Shown: positions 16,840 through 24,304 of the stretch, in pieces | Numbering within the stretch: position 1 is the first letter of the stretch | How the letters are laid out: every line of letters starts with the position of its first letter | Assembly: GCF_004365875.1 (NCBI RefSeq) | Contig: NZ_SODF01000002.1 | Span: forward strand, 1,862,971-1,926,970 | Length of the DNA: 64,000 nucleotides | Origin: Kribbella kalugense | Lineage (GTDB): Bacteria > Actinomycetota > Actinomycetes > Propionibacteriales > Kribbellaceae | Direction: 5' to 3' | The notes under the pieces: model-generated | Databases searched by the model: none | What the model saw: only the letters and a program-made list of their open reading frames with translations | What the model was told of the DNA's origin: nothing | Made by a program: the position numbers and the translations under genes

Positions 16840-17268
16840 TCAGAGCGGCTTGATCACTAGCTGGATTGCGACGCTAACGAGAACACCCGCGAGGAAGAAG
16901 AGGATGTTGGCCTTAAGGTTCTGGCGGGCAGCATTCTTGCCCTCAGCGCCTATCTCCGCCCGGACGGCGCGCATCACAGCATCTTGTTGCTCCTGGTGGA
17001 GCGATGCGAGCTGTTGTGCTTGCTCAGCCTCAGCCTTCAAACTGGCCGCCGTCGCTGCCCGGACCTCCATCTCGGCGGTGATTTGCTCGATGAGTTCTGC
17101 AGACGACCTCATCTGATTCTGCAGGCGGCTGATTCGAGCTTCGAGCGTCACACTCTGCGAGGGGTCACCAGCATGACGTCCGCGACGAGCCGCCAAGGTG
17201 CCAGCGACAGCGGAGGCGAGACCGCCCAGCAGTGTTGCTAACACAGGTATGAAGAGTTCCACCGGCAC
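16840..17268 (-). CDS. Small membrane-anchored coiled-coil protein
   Basis: A 142-aa protein with an N-terminal TM segment (IPVLATLLGGLASAVAGTLA), a long central heptad-rich helix (about 40-110: ARISRLQNQMRSSAELIEQI continuing through ATAASLKAEAEQAQQLASLH) and a C-terminal TM segment (ANILFFLAGVLVSVAIQLVI). This TM-coiled coil-TM layout suggests an oligomeric membrane protein with a cytosolic helix. No family recognised. The GTG at 17268 gives the first TM; an internal GTG two codons on is also possible. It lies in the tRNA-Phe island and runs toward the large hairpin. Confidence 0.65.
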   Translation of the reverse strand: MPVELFIPVLATLLGGLASAVAGTLAARRGRHAGDPSQSVTLEARISRLQNQMRSSAELIEQITAEMEVRAATAASLKAEAEQAQQLASLHQEQQDAVMRAVRAEIGAEGKNAARQNLKANILFFLAGVLVSVAIQLVIKPL

Positions 17269-17294
17269 ACAGTAGACGCGACGCTGTGTAGTAG

Positions 17295-17637
17295 ACGAGG
17301 CTGCGCGAGCAGCGCCTGGCTATCGCCCTCGAAGCAGGCGACCATGTGAGGGCCGCGGAGGTCGCCGCCGAGGTTCCACTTGGGGACATCCCCAGCAAGA
17401 CCTGCCGGCTTGGGTTCTTGATCGAGCATGCTCGCGGGTTGCACGGCCTCCCGGGGCGAGATGACGAGGTCACTCATCTGCTGGCTAAGGCCGAAAAGCT
17501 GGGGTGCGACGCGGACTCGGCACAACGTGTGGGCTCGCGAGATTGTGAGCGAGATGGTGCTTCGGGCTCGTCGCGATGCGGGTGGTCGGGAGTTGCGCGG
17601 GCTCGCTGACCGGATGGGGATGTTGTCGGCGCTATGA
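17295..17637 (+). pseudogene. Truncated and frameshifted C-terminus of an XRE/TPR regulator
   Basis: From 17301 one frame reads LREQRLAIALEAGDHVRAAE, then IEHARGLHGLPGRDDEV, and near 17515 the reading shifts to another frame with HNVWAREIVSEMVLRARRDA and RGLADRMGML before a stop at 17637. This order is the typical C-terminal tail of actinobacterial helix-turn-helix regulators with TPR-like sensor domains. The DNA-binding half is missing and an in-frame stop lies just upstream at 17292-17294. It is a decayed gene at the right side of the island. Confidence 0.6.
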
Positions 17638-17820
17638 TCGCAACCAGATCAGGCCAGCTCGCGGTTGCCGTGACTACGGTCGCCTTGTGTGCGGCGGCTG
17701 ACTTAGTTGTCAGGGAGCGCGATAAGCGCGCAGGCGCGAGCGGTAGCTCGCAAGGGGGCCGGCGATAAGCCGGAGCGTGCGTGGGAAAGAAAATCCCTCC
17801 CCGGTGAGTGGAGAGGGTGG
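17638..17820. other. Downstream flank of tRNA-Phe with duplicated repeat
   Basis: 17721-17820 is the partner copy of the diverged repeat at 13970-14082. On the minus strand the CCCTCTCCACTCACCGGGGA block at about 17794-17813 forms a hairpin with GGGAGGG-like sequence and is the probable tRNA-Phe terminator. No gene is seen. Confidence 0.5.
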
Positions 17821-17896
17821 TGGTGGTCAGGGGCGGTCTCGAACCGCCGACCTTCCGCTTTTCAGGCGGACGCTCTACCAGCTGAGCTACCTGACC
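17821..17896 (-). tRNA. tRNA-Phe (GAA)
   Basis: The minus strand gives a complete cloverleaf: acceptor GGTCAGG/CCTGACC, D-arm GCTCAGCTGGTAGAGC, anticodon loop CTGAAAA (anticodon GAA), T-arm GGCGGTTCGAGACCGCC, discriminator A and an encoded CCA at 17821-17823. The 3' half served as the apparent integration site of the neighbouring island (see the partial copy at 14083-14127). Confidence 0.97.
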
Positions 17897-17942
17897 GGGA
17901 GAAAGGTCGGCGGCGGTGTTTTGGCACCGCCGCCTCTTCTCC

Positions 17943-18019
17943 TGGCGACCCAGACGGGACTCGAACCCGCGACCTCCGCCGTGACAGGGCGGCACGCTAA
18001 CCAACTGCGCTACTGGGCC
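17943..18019 (-). tRNA. tRNA-Asp (GTC)
   Basis: Cloverleaf on the minus strand: acceptor GGCCCAG/CTGGGTC, D-arm GCGCAGTTGGTTAGCGT, anticodon loop CTGTCAC (anticodon GTC), T-arm CGCGGGTTCGAGTCCCGT, discriminator G and encoded CCA at 17943-17945. It is the middle gene of a Glu-Asp-Phe cluster read on the minus strand. Confidence 0.97.
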
Positions 18020-18076
18020 AAATGACTCGATGATCCTACAGCATCTTCGAACCAGTTCTTGCACCGGCTTTCGCCG

Positions 18077-18149
18077 TATCCCCAACGGGATTCGAACCCG
18101 CGTTACCGCCTTGAAAGGGCAGCGTCCTAGGCCACTAGACGATGGGGAC
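18077..18149 (-). tRNA. tRNA-Glu (TTC)
   Basis: Cloverleaf on the minus strand: acceptor GTCCCCA/TGGGGAT with a terminal G-T pair, D-arm with CGTCTAGTGGCCTAGGACG, anticodon loop CTTTCAA (anticodon TTC), T-arm GCGGGTTCGAATCCCGT. CCA is not encoded. First gene of the tRNA cluster. Confidence 0.96.
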
Positions 18150-18242
18150 TCGGACCCGCGGGAGCCGAAGCTCCAGGGACAGCCGTAAGCATAGAGGAGT
18201 TGAGCCGTGCGTCCAAAACGAGATACTGGAGGCGTGATCGAG

Positions 18243-18584
18243 ATGAGCCGGGCGAACTTCGAGGCGCTGGTCTCGGACGCGCTGGACGAGATTCCCGAAG
18301 AGCTCGCGCTGCTGATCGAGAACGTGGCCGTGTTCGTCGAGGACGATCCGCCGCCCGGCGGGCCGGTGCTGCTCGGGGTCTACGAAGGGATCCCGCTGAC
18401 AGAGCGCGGGCACGAGTACGGCGGCGTGCTGCCGGACCGGATCACGATCTACCGGAATCCGACGCTGGCGATCTGCGATACCTACAGCGACGTCCTCGAC
18501 GAGGTGAACGTCACAGTGGTGCACGAGATCGCGCACCACTTCGGCATCGACGACGCCCGGCTCCACCAACTCGGCTACGGCTGA
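18243..18584 (+). CDS. Zincin-like metallopeptidase family protein
   Basis: A 113-aa small metallopeptidase-like protein of the DUF1025-type zincin family. The zinc-binding motif is HEIAHHFGI, near residue 97, and LPDRITIYRNP is the conserved strand before it. The protein is short, cytosolic and lacks a signal peptide; substrates are unknown. The ATG at 18243 was chosen because GGAGG lies about 9 nt upstream and SRANFEALVSDALDEIP is the usual family N-terminus; an in-frame start at 18207 would add 12 residues. It is followed by a hairpin terminator. Confidence 0.87.
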   Translation: MSRANFEALVSDALDEIPEELALLIENVAVFVEDDPPPGGPVLLGVYEGIPLTERGHEYGGVLPDRITIYRNPTLAICDTYSDVLDEVNVTVVHEIAHHFGIDDARLHQLGYG

Positions 18585-18623
18585 CAGGCATCAACCCAGC
18601 GACAACCCACGGGCATGCCGAAA

Positions 18624-18650
18624 CCGCCGTACGGCGAACGCGTACGGCGG
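18624..18650. terminator. Bidirectional hairpin terminator
   Basis: CCGCCGTACG pairs perfectly with CGTACGGCGG around a 7-nt loop, between the convergent metallopeptidase and mannosyltransferase genes. Confidence 0.7.
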
Positions 18651-18664
18651 GAAGCGGCCCAAAC

Positions 18665-19393
18665 TCAGCCGCGGTTGAACAGCAGCTTCCACGGCATCAG
18701 CGCCGACTCGAGCTGCACCTTCAACGACATCTTCGAGACACCCTCGGTGCGCTCCTCGAAGTGGATCGGCACCTCGGCGATCCGCAGGCCGCGCTTGACC
18801 GTCCGGTAGTTCATCTCGACCTGGAACGAGTACCCGTTGCTCTCGATCGACGCGACGTCGATCCAGCGCAGGGTGTCGGCCTTCCACGCCTTGAAGCCGG
18901 CCGTGGCGTCCTTCACGTGTAGCCGCAGCAGCGCGTTCACGTAGAAGTTCGCCCAGGCGGACAGCGCCCGCCGGTGCCAGCCCCATTCGGCCGCGGCCGA
19001 GCCGCCCGGGACGTACCGCGACCCGATCACGACGCCGGCGTCCGTCGTCCGCAGCGTCTCGACCATGATCGGGATCACCGAGGCCGGGTGGGACAGGTCC
19101 GCGTCCATCTGGATGACGATGTCGGCACCCTCGTCCAGCGCGCGGGTGATCCCGGCGACGTACGCGCGGCCGAGGCCGTCCTTCACTGTCCGGTGCAGTA
19201 CGCCGACCTTCTCCGGCGACTCCTTGGCCAGTTCGTCGGCGACGTCGCCCGTACCGTCGGGGGAGTTGTCGTCGACGACGAGAAGCTCGAGGCCGGGCAG
19301 GTTCAGGTCGGACAGCAGTCCGGCCAGCACGGGCAGGTTGTCCCGCTCGTTGTAGGTCGGTACCACGACCACGATCTTGGCTAGCTCACCCAT
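18665..19393 (-). CDS. ppm1: Polyprenol monophosphomannose synthase (GT2)
   Basis: A 242-aa GT2 enzyme that transfers mannose from GDP-mannose to polyprenol phosphate, giving the donor for lipoglycan and protein mannosylation on the outer membrane face. The N-terminus IVVVVPTYNERDNLPVL and the following DDNSPDGTGDVADEL are diagnostic; the DxD-type site is MDADLSHPAS; GSRYVPGGSAAAEWGWHRR is the acceptor-loop region; the C-terminus FEERTEGVSKMSLKVQ is typical of Dpm/Ppm. It lacks the fused Lnt (acyltransferase) domain found in some mycobacterial Ppm1 proteins. The ATG at 19393 has GAAGGAAA upstream; a longer start at 19441 adds unlike residues. Confidence 0.88.
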   Translation of the reverse strand: MGELAKIVVVVPTYNERDNLPVLAGLLSDLNLPGLELLVVDDNSPDGTGDVADELAKESPEKVGVLHRTVKDGLGRAYVAGITRALDEGADIVIQMDADLSHPASVIPIMVETLRTTDAGVVIGSRYVPGGSAAAEWGWHRRALSAWANFYVNALLRLHVKDATAGFKAWKADTLRWIDVASIESNGYSFQVEMNYRTVKRGLRIAEVPIHFEERTEGVSKMSLKVQLESALMPWKLLFNRG

Positions 19394-19450
19394 GACTTTC
19401 CTTCGTCGGAGACACCGAAAGCTACCGTATCCGCCGACCACAACGATCGT

Positions 19451-19615
19451 AGAGGGCGGCTGAGAACCCTGCGCCTACTGCGGGGCACTCGGCACGGCAC
19501 CTCGCCGCACGTGAGCAAAGGCCACGATGCTCCGCATCGAGACCTTCGCTCCCGTACGCCGAGCCACCGCACCGAGCACCTCCTCGCGACGGCGCAGGGT
19601 TCTCAGCCGCCCTCT
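19451..19615 (-). repeat. 165-bp near-perfect hairpin element with 25-bp terminal inverted repeats
   Basis: AGAGGGCGGCTGAGAACCCT plus GCGCC (19451-19475) is the exact reverse complement of 19591-19615. Between them the two arms remain complementary almost to a TCC loop at 19531-19533 (inner stem CGATGC/GCATCG). Most inner differences become G-U pairs if the minus strand is transcribed. The element starts at the last base of the STAS stop codon. It may be a MITE-like repeat, a transcription terminator or a structured RNA. No target-site duplication is visible. Confidence 0.75.
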
Positions 19616-19998
19616 CAGAGTTCGGCCAGTGCCTCAGAGACGGTGCTGTAGATCCGGAACTCGCCGCCGAGGCCGGTGATGCTGAGCGGGCGGTCCACCG
19701 GGCGGCCAACGCCGACCAGGGCGAGGGTGATGTTGTGCTGCCCGGCCAGGTTGCGGGCCTCGACCAGGTTGCCGAGGCCGGCGGAACTGCAGAACGTGAC
19801 GGCGGAGAGTTCGATCAGCACCAGCCGGGCCGGCGGCGCTACCGCGGCCCGGATGGATTCGGCGGCGAAGTCGGTGGTGGCGATGTCGATCTCGCCGGAC
19901 AACCGGACCAGCAGTACGCCGGGCGCCAACTCCTCGGTCACCGCGTCGAACGTGGTCCTGATCATCTCACCGTCCCGCGGCTCTGAATGGCTTGTCAC
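19615..19998 (-). CDS. STAS-domain anti-sigma factor antagonist
   Basis: A 127-aa STAS protein of the SpoIIAA/RsbV type, which in its unphosphorylated form would bind an anti-sigma kinase and free a sigma factor. The conserved phospho-acceptor region is VTFCSSAGLGNLVEAR, with the SSAG serines in the expected place; GVLLVRLSGEIDIATT is the first strand pair. No partner kinase or sigma gene is in the window. The GTG at 19998 was chosen because GGGGAGAG precedes it by about 8 nt; an ATG at 19965 is the alternative and a frame further upstream to 20151 is not family-like. Confidence 0.85.
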   Translation of the reverse strand: MTSHSEPRDGEMIRTTFDAVTEELAPGVLLVRLSGEIDIATTDFAAESIRAAVAPPARLVLIELSAVTFCSSAGLGNLVEARNLAGQHNITLALVGVGRPVDRPLSITGLGGEFRIYSTVSEALAEL

Positions 19999-20189
19999 GC
20001 GGGTCTCTCCCCGGGTAGTGCCTCGAACGCAGGGTCCTGGCGGGTGGAACTGCCCTGCTCTCACCGTATGCCCCAACGCTCGGCAGTCACAACGGGTCTG
20101 CCGGCGATGACCCCGGAGCGTGACCTCCGGGCTGTAAGCGCTGCCATTCAAGCAAACGACGGAACCACGACGGTGATAGACAAGGTCGC

Positions 20190-20258
20190 ATGGCTGTTCT
20201 CGACGGCAAGGCGGCTTTGGTCACCGGCGGCACCGCGACTGGAGGGATGCTGGTCTGA
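20190..20258 (+). pseudogene. N-terminal remnant of a short-chain dehydrogenase
   Basis: The frame from ATG 20190 reads MAVLDGKAALVTGGT and then stops at 20256-20258. This is the opening strand and glycine-rich NAD(P) loop of a short-chain dehydrogenase (family pattern TGxxxGIG), cut off inside the loop. It lies directly before the AlkD-like gene, whose likely CTG start overlaps its last codons. Probably left behind by a deletion. Confidence 0.5.
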
Positions 20259-20971
20259 GCGCCGAGGAACTGCTTGCTGAAGTCGACGACGCCGCCGATC
20301 CGGCGGTGGCGGAGGTGCTTGCGCGCTACTTCCAGCTCCAGCCCGGCGGCTACGGGTACGGCGACCAGATGATCGGCGTGAAGCTCTCGACGATCCGCGG
20401 CATCCTCAAGCCGTACCTGCGGGCCGACCTCCCGCTGGCCGAACTCGAGCAGGCGCTCGCCAGTCCGGTCCACGAGCACCGCCTGACGATCCTTTGCCTG
20501 CTCGCCGATCGCGCATCCCGCAGTCTCAAGCACCCGGCCGAGCTCACCGCGATCCACGAGCTCTATTTGCGCAGTACGGCGTACATCAACAACTGGGACT
20601 TGGTCGACTGCAGTGCTCCGCAGATCGTCGGCGGCTACCTGCTCGACAAGCTACGCGACGAGCTCTACACCCTGATCCGATCCAGATCACTCTGGGAACG
20701 CCGGATCGCCATGGTCGGCACGCAGTTCCTGATCGGCCAGGGCCAGACCGCCGACACCTACAAGCTGGCCGCCGAGGTCCTCGACGACCCGGAGGACCTG
20801 ATCCACAAGGCCTCCGGCTGGATGCTGCGCGAGGCCGGCAAGCGCGTCTCCGAGGACGAGCTCCGCGCCTTCCTCGACCAGTACACGACCCGGATGCCGC
20901 GCACCATGCTCCGCTACGCGATCGAACGCCTCGACGAAACCTCCCGCCGGCACTACCTCGGGTTGCGATAA
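20255..20971 (+). CDS. AlkD-like DNA alkylation repair protein
   Basis: About 238 aa of HEAT-like repeats in the AlkD DNA glycosylase family, which removes N3/N7-alkylated bases from DNA. Conserved pieces are PGGYGYGDQMIGVKLSTIRG, NNWDLVDCSAPQIVGGYLLD (the catalytic WDLVD-type helix) and HKASGWMLREAGKR. Family alignment requires the N-terminus SAEELLAEVDDAADPAV, which is reached only by starting at CTG 20255; GGAGG lies 9 nt upstream. A GTG at 20306 would drop the first helix. The upstream SDR remnant overlaps this start. Confidence 0.82.
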   Translation: MSAEELLAEVDDAADPAVAEVLARYFQLQPGGYGYGDQMIGVKLSTIRGILKPYLRADLPLAELEQALASPVHEHRLTILCLLADRASRSLKHPAELTAIHELYLRSTAYINNWDLVDCSAPQIVGGYLLDKLRDELYTLIRSRSLWERRIAMVGTQFLIGQGQTADTYKLAAEVLDDPEDLIHKASGWMLREAGKRVSEDELRAFLDQYTTRMPRTMLRYAIERLDETSRRHYLGLR

Positions 20972-20986
20972 GGAAAAGTCGACAAA

Positions 20987-22453
20987 TCAATCGCGGCTCT
21001 GCGCGTACGGCGGCGATTCGATGGCGCAATGGGTGTGGTGGTGCACCAACTGCGGCTTCACCGGCCGATCGCCCAACGTGACCCAGGCGATCACGCCACC
21101 AGCGGCCGCGAGTACGGCGGAGATCCATAACGCGTTCCCGAATCCGTTGTGGAAGGCAACGGGATTGCGATAGCTGTCCCCGGTGATACCGGCCGCCATC
21201 GGGATCGCCGCGACGGCCATCAGTTGCGCCGACCGGGCGACCGCGTTGTTCACCCCGGACGCGATGCCCGCGTGGTGGTCCTCGACCGAGGACAGTACGG
21301 TCGCGGTCAACGGTGCGACGGTCGCGACCAGACCGAGGCCCAGCACTACAACGGCCGGCAGTACGGCGGTGAAGTAGTTGGAGTCGAGGTTGATCCGCAG
21401 CATCAACAGGAATCCGCCCGCCATCAGGAACGGTCCGACGGTCATCGGGATGCGGGCGCCGATCCGGTCCGACAGACCACCGGCGTACCCCGAGAGACCG
21501 AGCATCAACACGGTCATCGGTAACAGGGCCGCGCCGGCCTCGAGTGCGGAGTAGTGCAGGGCGGTCTGCAAGTACACGACGACGAGGAACGTCGCGGTGC
21601 CGAGTGCGCCGTACACGACGACCGTGACCAGGTTCGCGCCGGTGAAGCGCCTGTTGGCGAAGATATTCAGCGGCAGCATCGGGTGTGAGCTGCGGCGTTC
21701 CACCTCGATGAACCCCACGAACGCGACCACGCCGATCACCAAGCTGGTCAGGATCATCGGGTCGCCGAAGCCGTGATCGCCGGCACTGATCAATCCATAG
21801 GTCAGGCCGGCCAGACCGAGGGTCGCGAGGACCGCGCCGTTGAGGTCGAGTTTGCCGGTGGCGCTCTCGTCGCGGGTCTCGGGGACGTGCCGCACCGTGA
21901 CCAGGACGGTCGCCAGCGCGAGCGGAATATTGAGAAGGAAGATCAGCTGCCAGGAACCGCGGTCGACCAGGGTGCCGCCGACGAACGGACCGACGGCGGC
22001 GGCGACCGAGGTGAGGCCAGACCAGGTGCCGACCGCCTTGCCGCGATCGGAGTGCTGGAACGACGTCTGCAGGATCGCCAGGCTGCCCGGTGTCAACAGC
22101 GCGCCACCGATGCCCTGCAGGACCCGGCCGGCGATCATCACCTCGAGCGACGGTGCGATCGCGCAGATCAGCGAGGCCACGGCGAACCAGATCACCCCGA
22201 CGAGGAACATACGCCGTCGTCCGAGCCGGTCACCGAGCGAACCGCTGAGCAGCACCAGTGAGGCGAGCATCAGCATGTAGCCGTTCACGATCCATTGCAG
22301 ACCGGCCATGTCCGCGCCGAGGTCCTGGCCCATCGCCGGCAGCGCGACGTTGACAACCGTGCCGTCCAGGAACGCCATCCCCGACCCCAGTGCGGTCGCA
22401 GCCAGCACCCATCGGCCCCGGGCGGTGCCCAGCGCGATCCGTTCTTCCGTCAT
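20987..22453 (-). CDS. MFS exporter, DHA2 (14-TM) family
   Basis: A 488-aa EmrB/QacA-type transporter. TM1 has the family motif LDGTVVNVALPAMGQDLGAD; GSLGDRLGRRRMFLVGV is motif A, and a TM5 segment VAAAVGPFVGGTLVDRGSW is motif-C-like. It shares the opening LDxTxVNVALP with the pump at 3456-4880 but the two are different proteins. It begins 4 bp after the stop of the upstream lipoprotein-like gene, so both are probably one transcript. Substrate unknown. Confidence 0.88.
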   Translation of the reverse strand: MTEERIALGTARGRWVLAATALGSGMAFLDGTVVNVALPAMGQDLGADMAGLQWIVNGYMLMLASLVLLSGSLGDRLGRRRMFLVGVIWFAVASLICAIAPSLEVMIAGRVLQGIGGALLTPGSLAILQTSFQHSDRGKAVGTWSGLTSVAAAVGPFVGGTLVDRGSWQLIFLLNIPLALATVLVTVRHVPETRDESATGKLDLNGAVLATLGLAGLTYGLISAGDHGFGDPMILTSLVIGVVAFVGFIEVERRSSHPMLPLNIFANRRFTGANLVTVVVYGALGTATFLVVVYLQTALHYSALEAGAALLPMTVLMLGLSGYAGGLSDRIGARIPMTVGPFLMAGGFLLMLRINLDSNYFTAVLPAVVVLGLGLVATVAPLTATVLSSVEDHHAGIASGVNNAVARSAQLMAVAAIPMAAGITGDSYRNPVAFHNGFGNALWISAVLAAAGGVIAWVTLGDRPVKPQLVHHHTHCAIESPPYAQSRD

Positions 22454-22457
22454 GGGG

Positions 22458-23171
22458 TCAGCGTGGCAGATCGAGCTGCAGTACGACGAGGGCCTTGCTG
22501 GCCGGAAGACCGGTCTGGATGGTCAGGTCGGGCGGATCGCCGACCGCGCATCGGGTCTCGGCCATCAGCGGGCAGACCGCGTTGAGCAGACCGCTGGTCA
22601 CCTTGATGTCGGTCGGCAGGGCCGCGTCGGCGCCCGAGGTGAGTGGCCGAATGGCCGAGCTGGCTCGCGTCGACACCGAGGGTGAGGCCAGGATCGTCGA
22701 CCCGGACAGCCGGTAGGTCAGCTGGACCCTGGTGGCCGAGACCGTCAGTGGCAGGTCGCCGGACCCGGCCACCGTGCTGTTCTCGACCGGCACGAACTGG
22801 TTGTCGGCGAGCACCTTCAGGTTCGTCACCTTCGGCGTGGTCGGTGACATCATCCCGGGCAGATTGATGCCGGACGTCGGCAGCTGCAACGACAGGATGT
22901 CGGTGGCCTGGGGCAACATCACGTTCTCGGTGACGTCGAACGATCCGTCCCGCTGCGGTACGACGGTGAGTTGGATACCCGGCGTGGTCCCACCAGGACC
23001 GGGTGTGGCCTTCGGCGGTGGCGTGGCAGATGGCAGTGCGACGGTCAGTCCGGGGCTCGGCGCGACCGGCAGGGCGGCGGGACCGGGCGAACAGGCGACG
23101 GTCGCGCTGTACCCCAGCACCAGCGCGATCGCCGCCAGAATGCGGAATCCGGTGTGCCTGAGCTCCTCCAC
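22458..23171 (-). CDS. Putative secreted lipoprotein-like protein
   Basis: A 237-aa exported protein. After a short basic start, LAAIALVLGYSATVACS gives a hydrophobic h-region with a possible, weak lipobox (TVAC), then a Pro/Thr/Ser-rich linker (ATPPPKATPGPGGTTPG) and a beta-rich domain (LTVVPQRDGSFDVTENVMLP). No known family. The GTG at 23171 was chosen so the signal peptide starts properly; a TTG at 23231 would give a 20-residue extension with no export signal of its own. It is upstream of, and 4 bp from, the DHA2 pump and may assist or be co-exported with it, which is inference. Confidence 0.6.
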   Translation of the reverse strand: MEELRHTGFRILAAIALVLGYSATVACSPGPAALPVAPSPGLTVALPSATPPPKATPGPGGTTPGIQLTVVPQRDGSFDVTENVMLPQATDILSLQLPTSGINLPGMMSPTTPKVTNLKVLADNQFVPVENSTVAGSGDLPLTVSATRVQLTYRLSGSTILASPSVSTRASSAIRPLTSGADAALPTDIKVTSGLLNAVCPLMAETRCAVGDPPDLTIQTGLPASKALVVLQLDLPR

Positions 23172-23381
23172 CCCCGATGAACCGGTCGGGAAGATCTCGG
23201 GACGCCGCAGGGGCGTGCCACGTCCTGACAAAAGTCACCGCCCCCCAAAACGGACCTGACCGCAATACCGGACCGGCACGATCCCTGGCGGTGAGGTCGG
23301 ACTTGCGCATACGATACGCCCGAATTCGTGGGGTCGGGTAATTCTTGCGGTATTTTCCGATGAAGTCGGAGGGGGAGAGAA

Positions 23382-24296
23382 ATGCGAGGACGGAGCGTGT
23401 CCGGTCAAATCCGGGCGGTATACCTGAGTATTTCGAGAATTCATGGTCCGGTAATTCGCCGGTTGCTTCCGTTGGTGCTGGCGGTGACCGTCGCGGCGGC
23501 GCCGGCGGTCGTCACGGTGCCGGCCGAAGCGGCTGCCGGAGCCAACCTGTACTTCGTCCAGGGCCTGCCTGGACGCAGTCTGGACATCAGCGTCGACGGC
23601 CACCAGGTCGTCGCCGGGGTGGCCGGGGGGAAGCTGGTCGGACCGTACGGTGTCGCATCCGGCAAGCGGATGATCACTGTCAAGCAAGGCGGAAAGCTGG
23701 TCATCCAGCGGGAGGTGGCTGCCGGTTCCGGGGCCAGCCTGGATGTCGTCATTCACCAACCGGTGTCGCCCAGTGGCGCTCCGTTGATCACGACGTACCC
23801 GAACAAGCTGACCGCGGTGCCGTCGGACAAGGCCGGATTGCGGGTCGCGCACGACGCGGCGGTCGGGCCGGCCGATATCCGGGTTAACGGAAAGGTCCTG
23901 TTCCGTAACGTAGCGAACGGGGAATCGCTGGACGTAGTCGTTCCGGCGGCTACTTACAAGGTCGACATCGTGCCCACTGGCGCAACGTCACCGGTCGTTC
24001 TCGGTCCGTTGGACCTGCCGGTCAAGGCCGGTTATCTGACCCGGGTGTTCGCGATCGGCGCACCGAGCCAGAAGACGATGACGGTCGCGCTCGGCACGAT
24101 CAAGATTCCGGCCACCGGGTCGGCGAAGCCGGGCGTGGTGAACACCGGGACCGGCGGACAGGCGGCAGGGCTCAACCAGGCGCAGAGCCCTGCCGACCAG
24201 TCCGGACTCTGGGTCGTGGTGTTCCTGGCCGCGCTCGCGGTCGCGGTCGTCACGGCACGGAAGGTGGTTGCGGCCCGGAAGGTGGTCCGCCGCTGA
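23382..24296 (+). CDS. DUF4397 secreted/membrane protein beside sortase F
   Basis: A 304-aa protein with a signal peptide (LLPLVLAVTVAAAPAVVTVP) and a DUF4397-type beta-rich extracellular domain (NLYFVQGLPGRSLDISVDGH, then LRVAHDAAVGPADIRVNGKV). A C-terminal hydrophobic segment (LWVVVFLAALAVAVVTA) and basic tail complete a sortase-substrate layout, but no LPxTG-like motif is present before it, so wall anchoring by a sortase is doubtful and a simple membrane anchor is likelier. ATG 23382 has GGAGGGGGAGAG upstream. It is directly followed by a class F sortase gene. Confidence 0.8.
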   Translation: MRGRSVSGQIRAVYLSISRIHGPVIRRLLPLVLAVTVAAAPAVVTVPAEAAAGANLYFVQGLPGRSLDISVDGHQVVAGVAGGKLVGPYGVASGKRMITVKQGGKLVIQREVAAGSGASLDVVIHQPVSPSGAPLITTYPNKLTAVPSDKAGLRVAHDAAVGPADIRVNGKVLFRNVANGESLDVVVPAATYKVDIVPTGATSPVVLGPLDLPVKAGYLTRVFAIGAPSQKTMTVALGTIKIPATGSAKPGVVNTGTGGQAAGLNQAQSPADQSGLWVVVFLAALAVAVVTARKVVAARKVVRR

Positions 24297-24304
24297 ACCG
24301 GGGC

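Noticed and set aside
13970..17896. Insertion sequence or integrase in the tRNA island
   Set aside because: No transposase, integrase or terminal inverted repeats with target duplications were found; only the tRNA-derived repeat supports integration.
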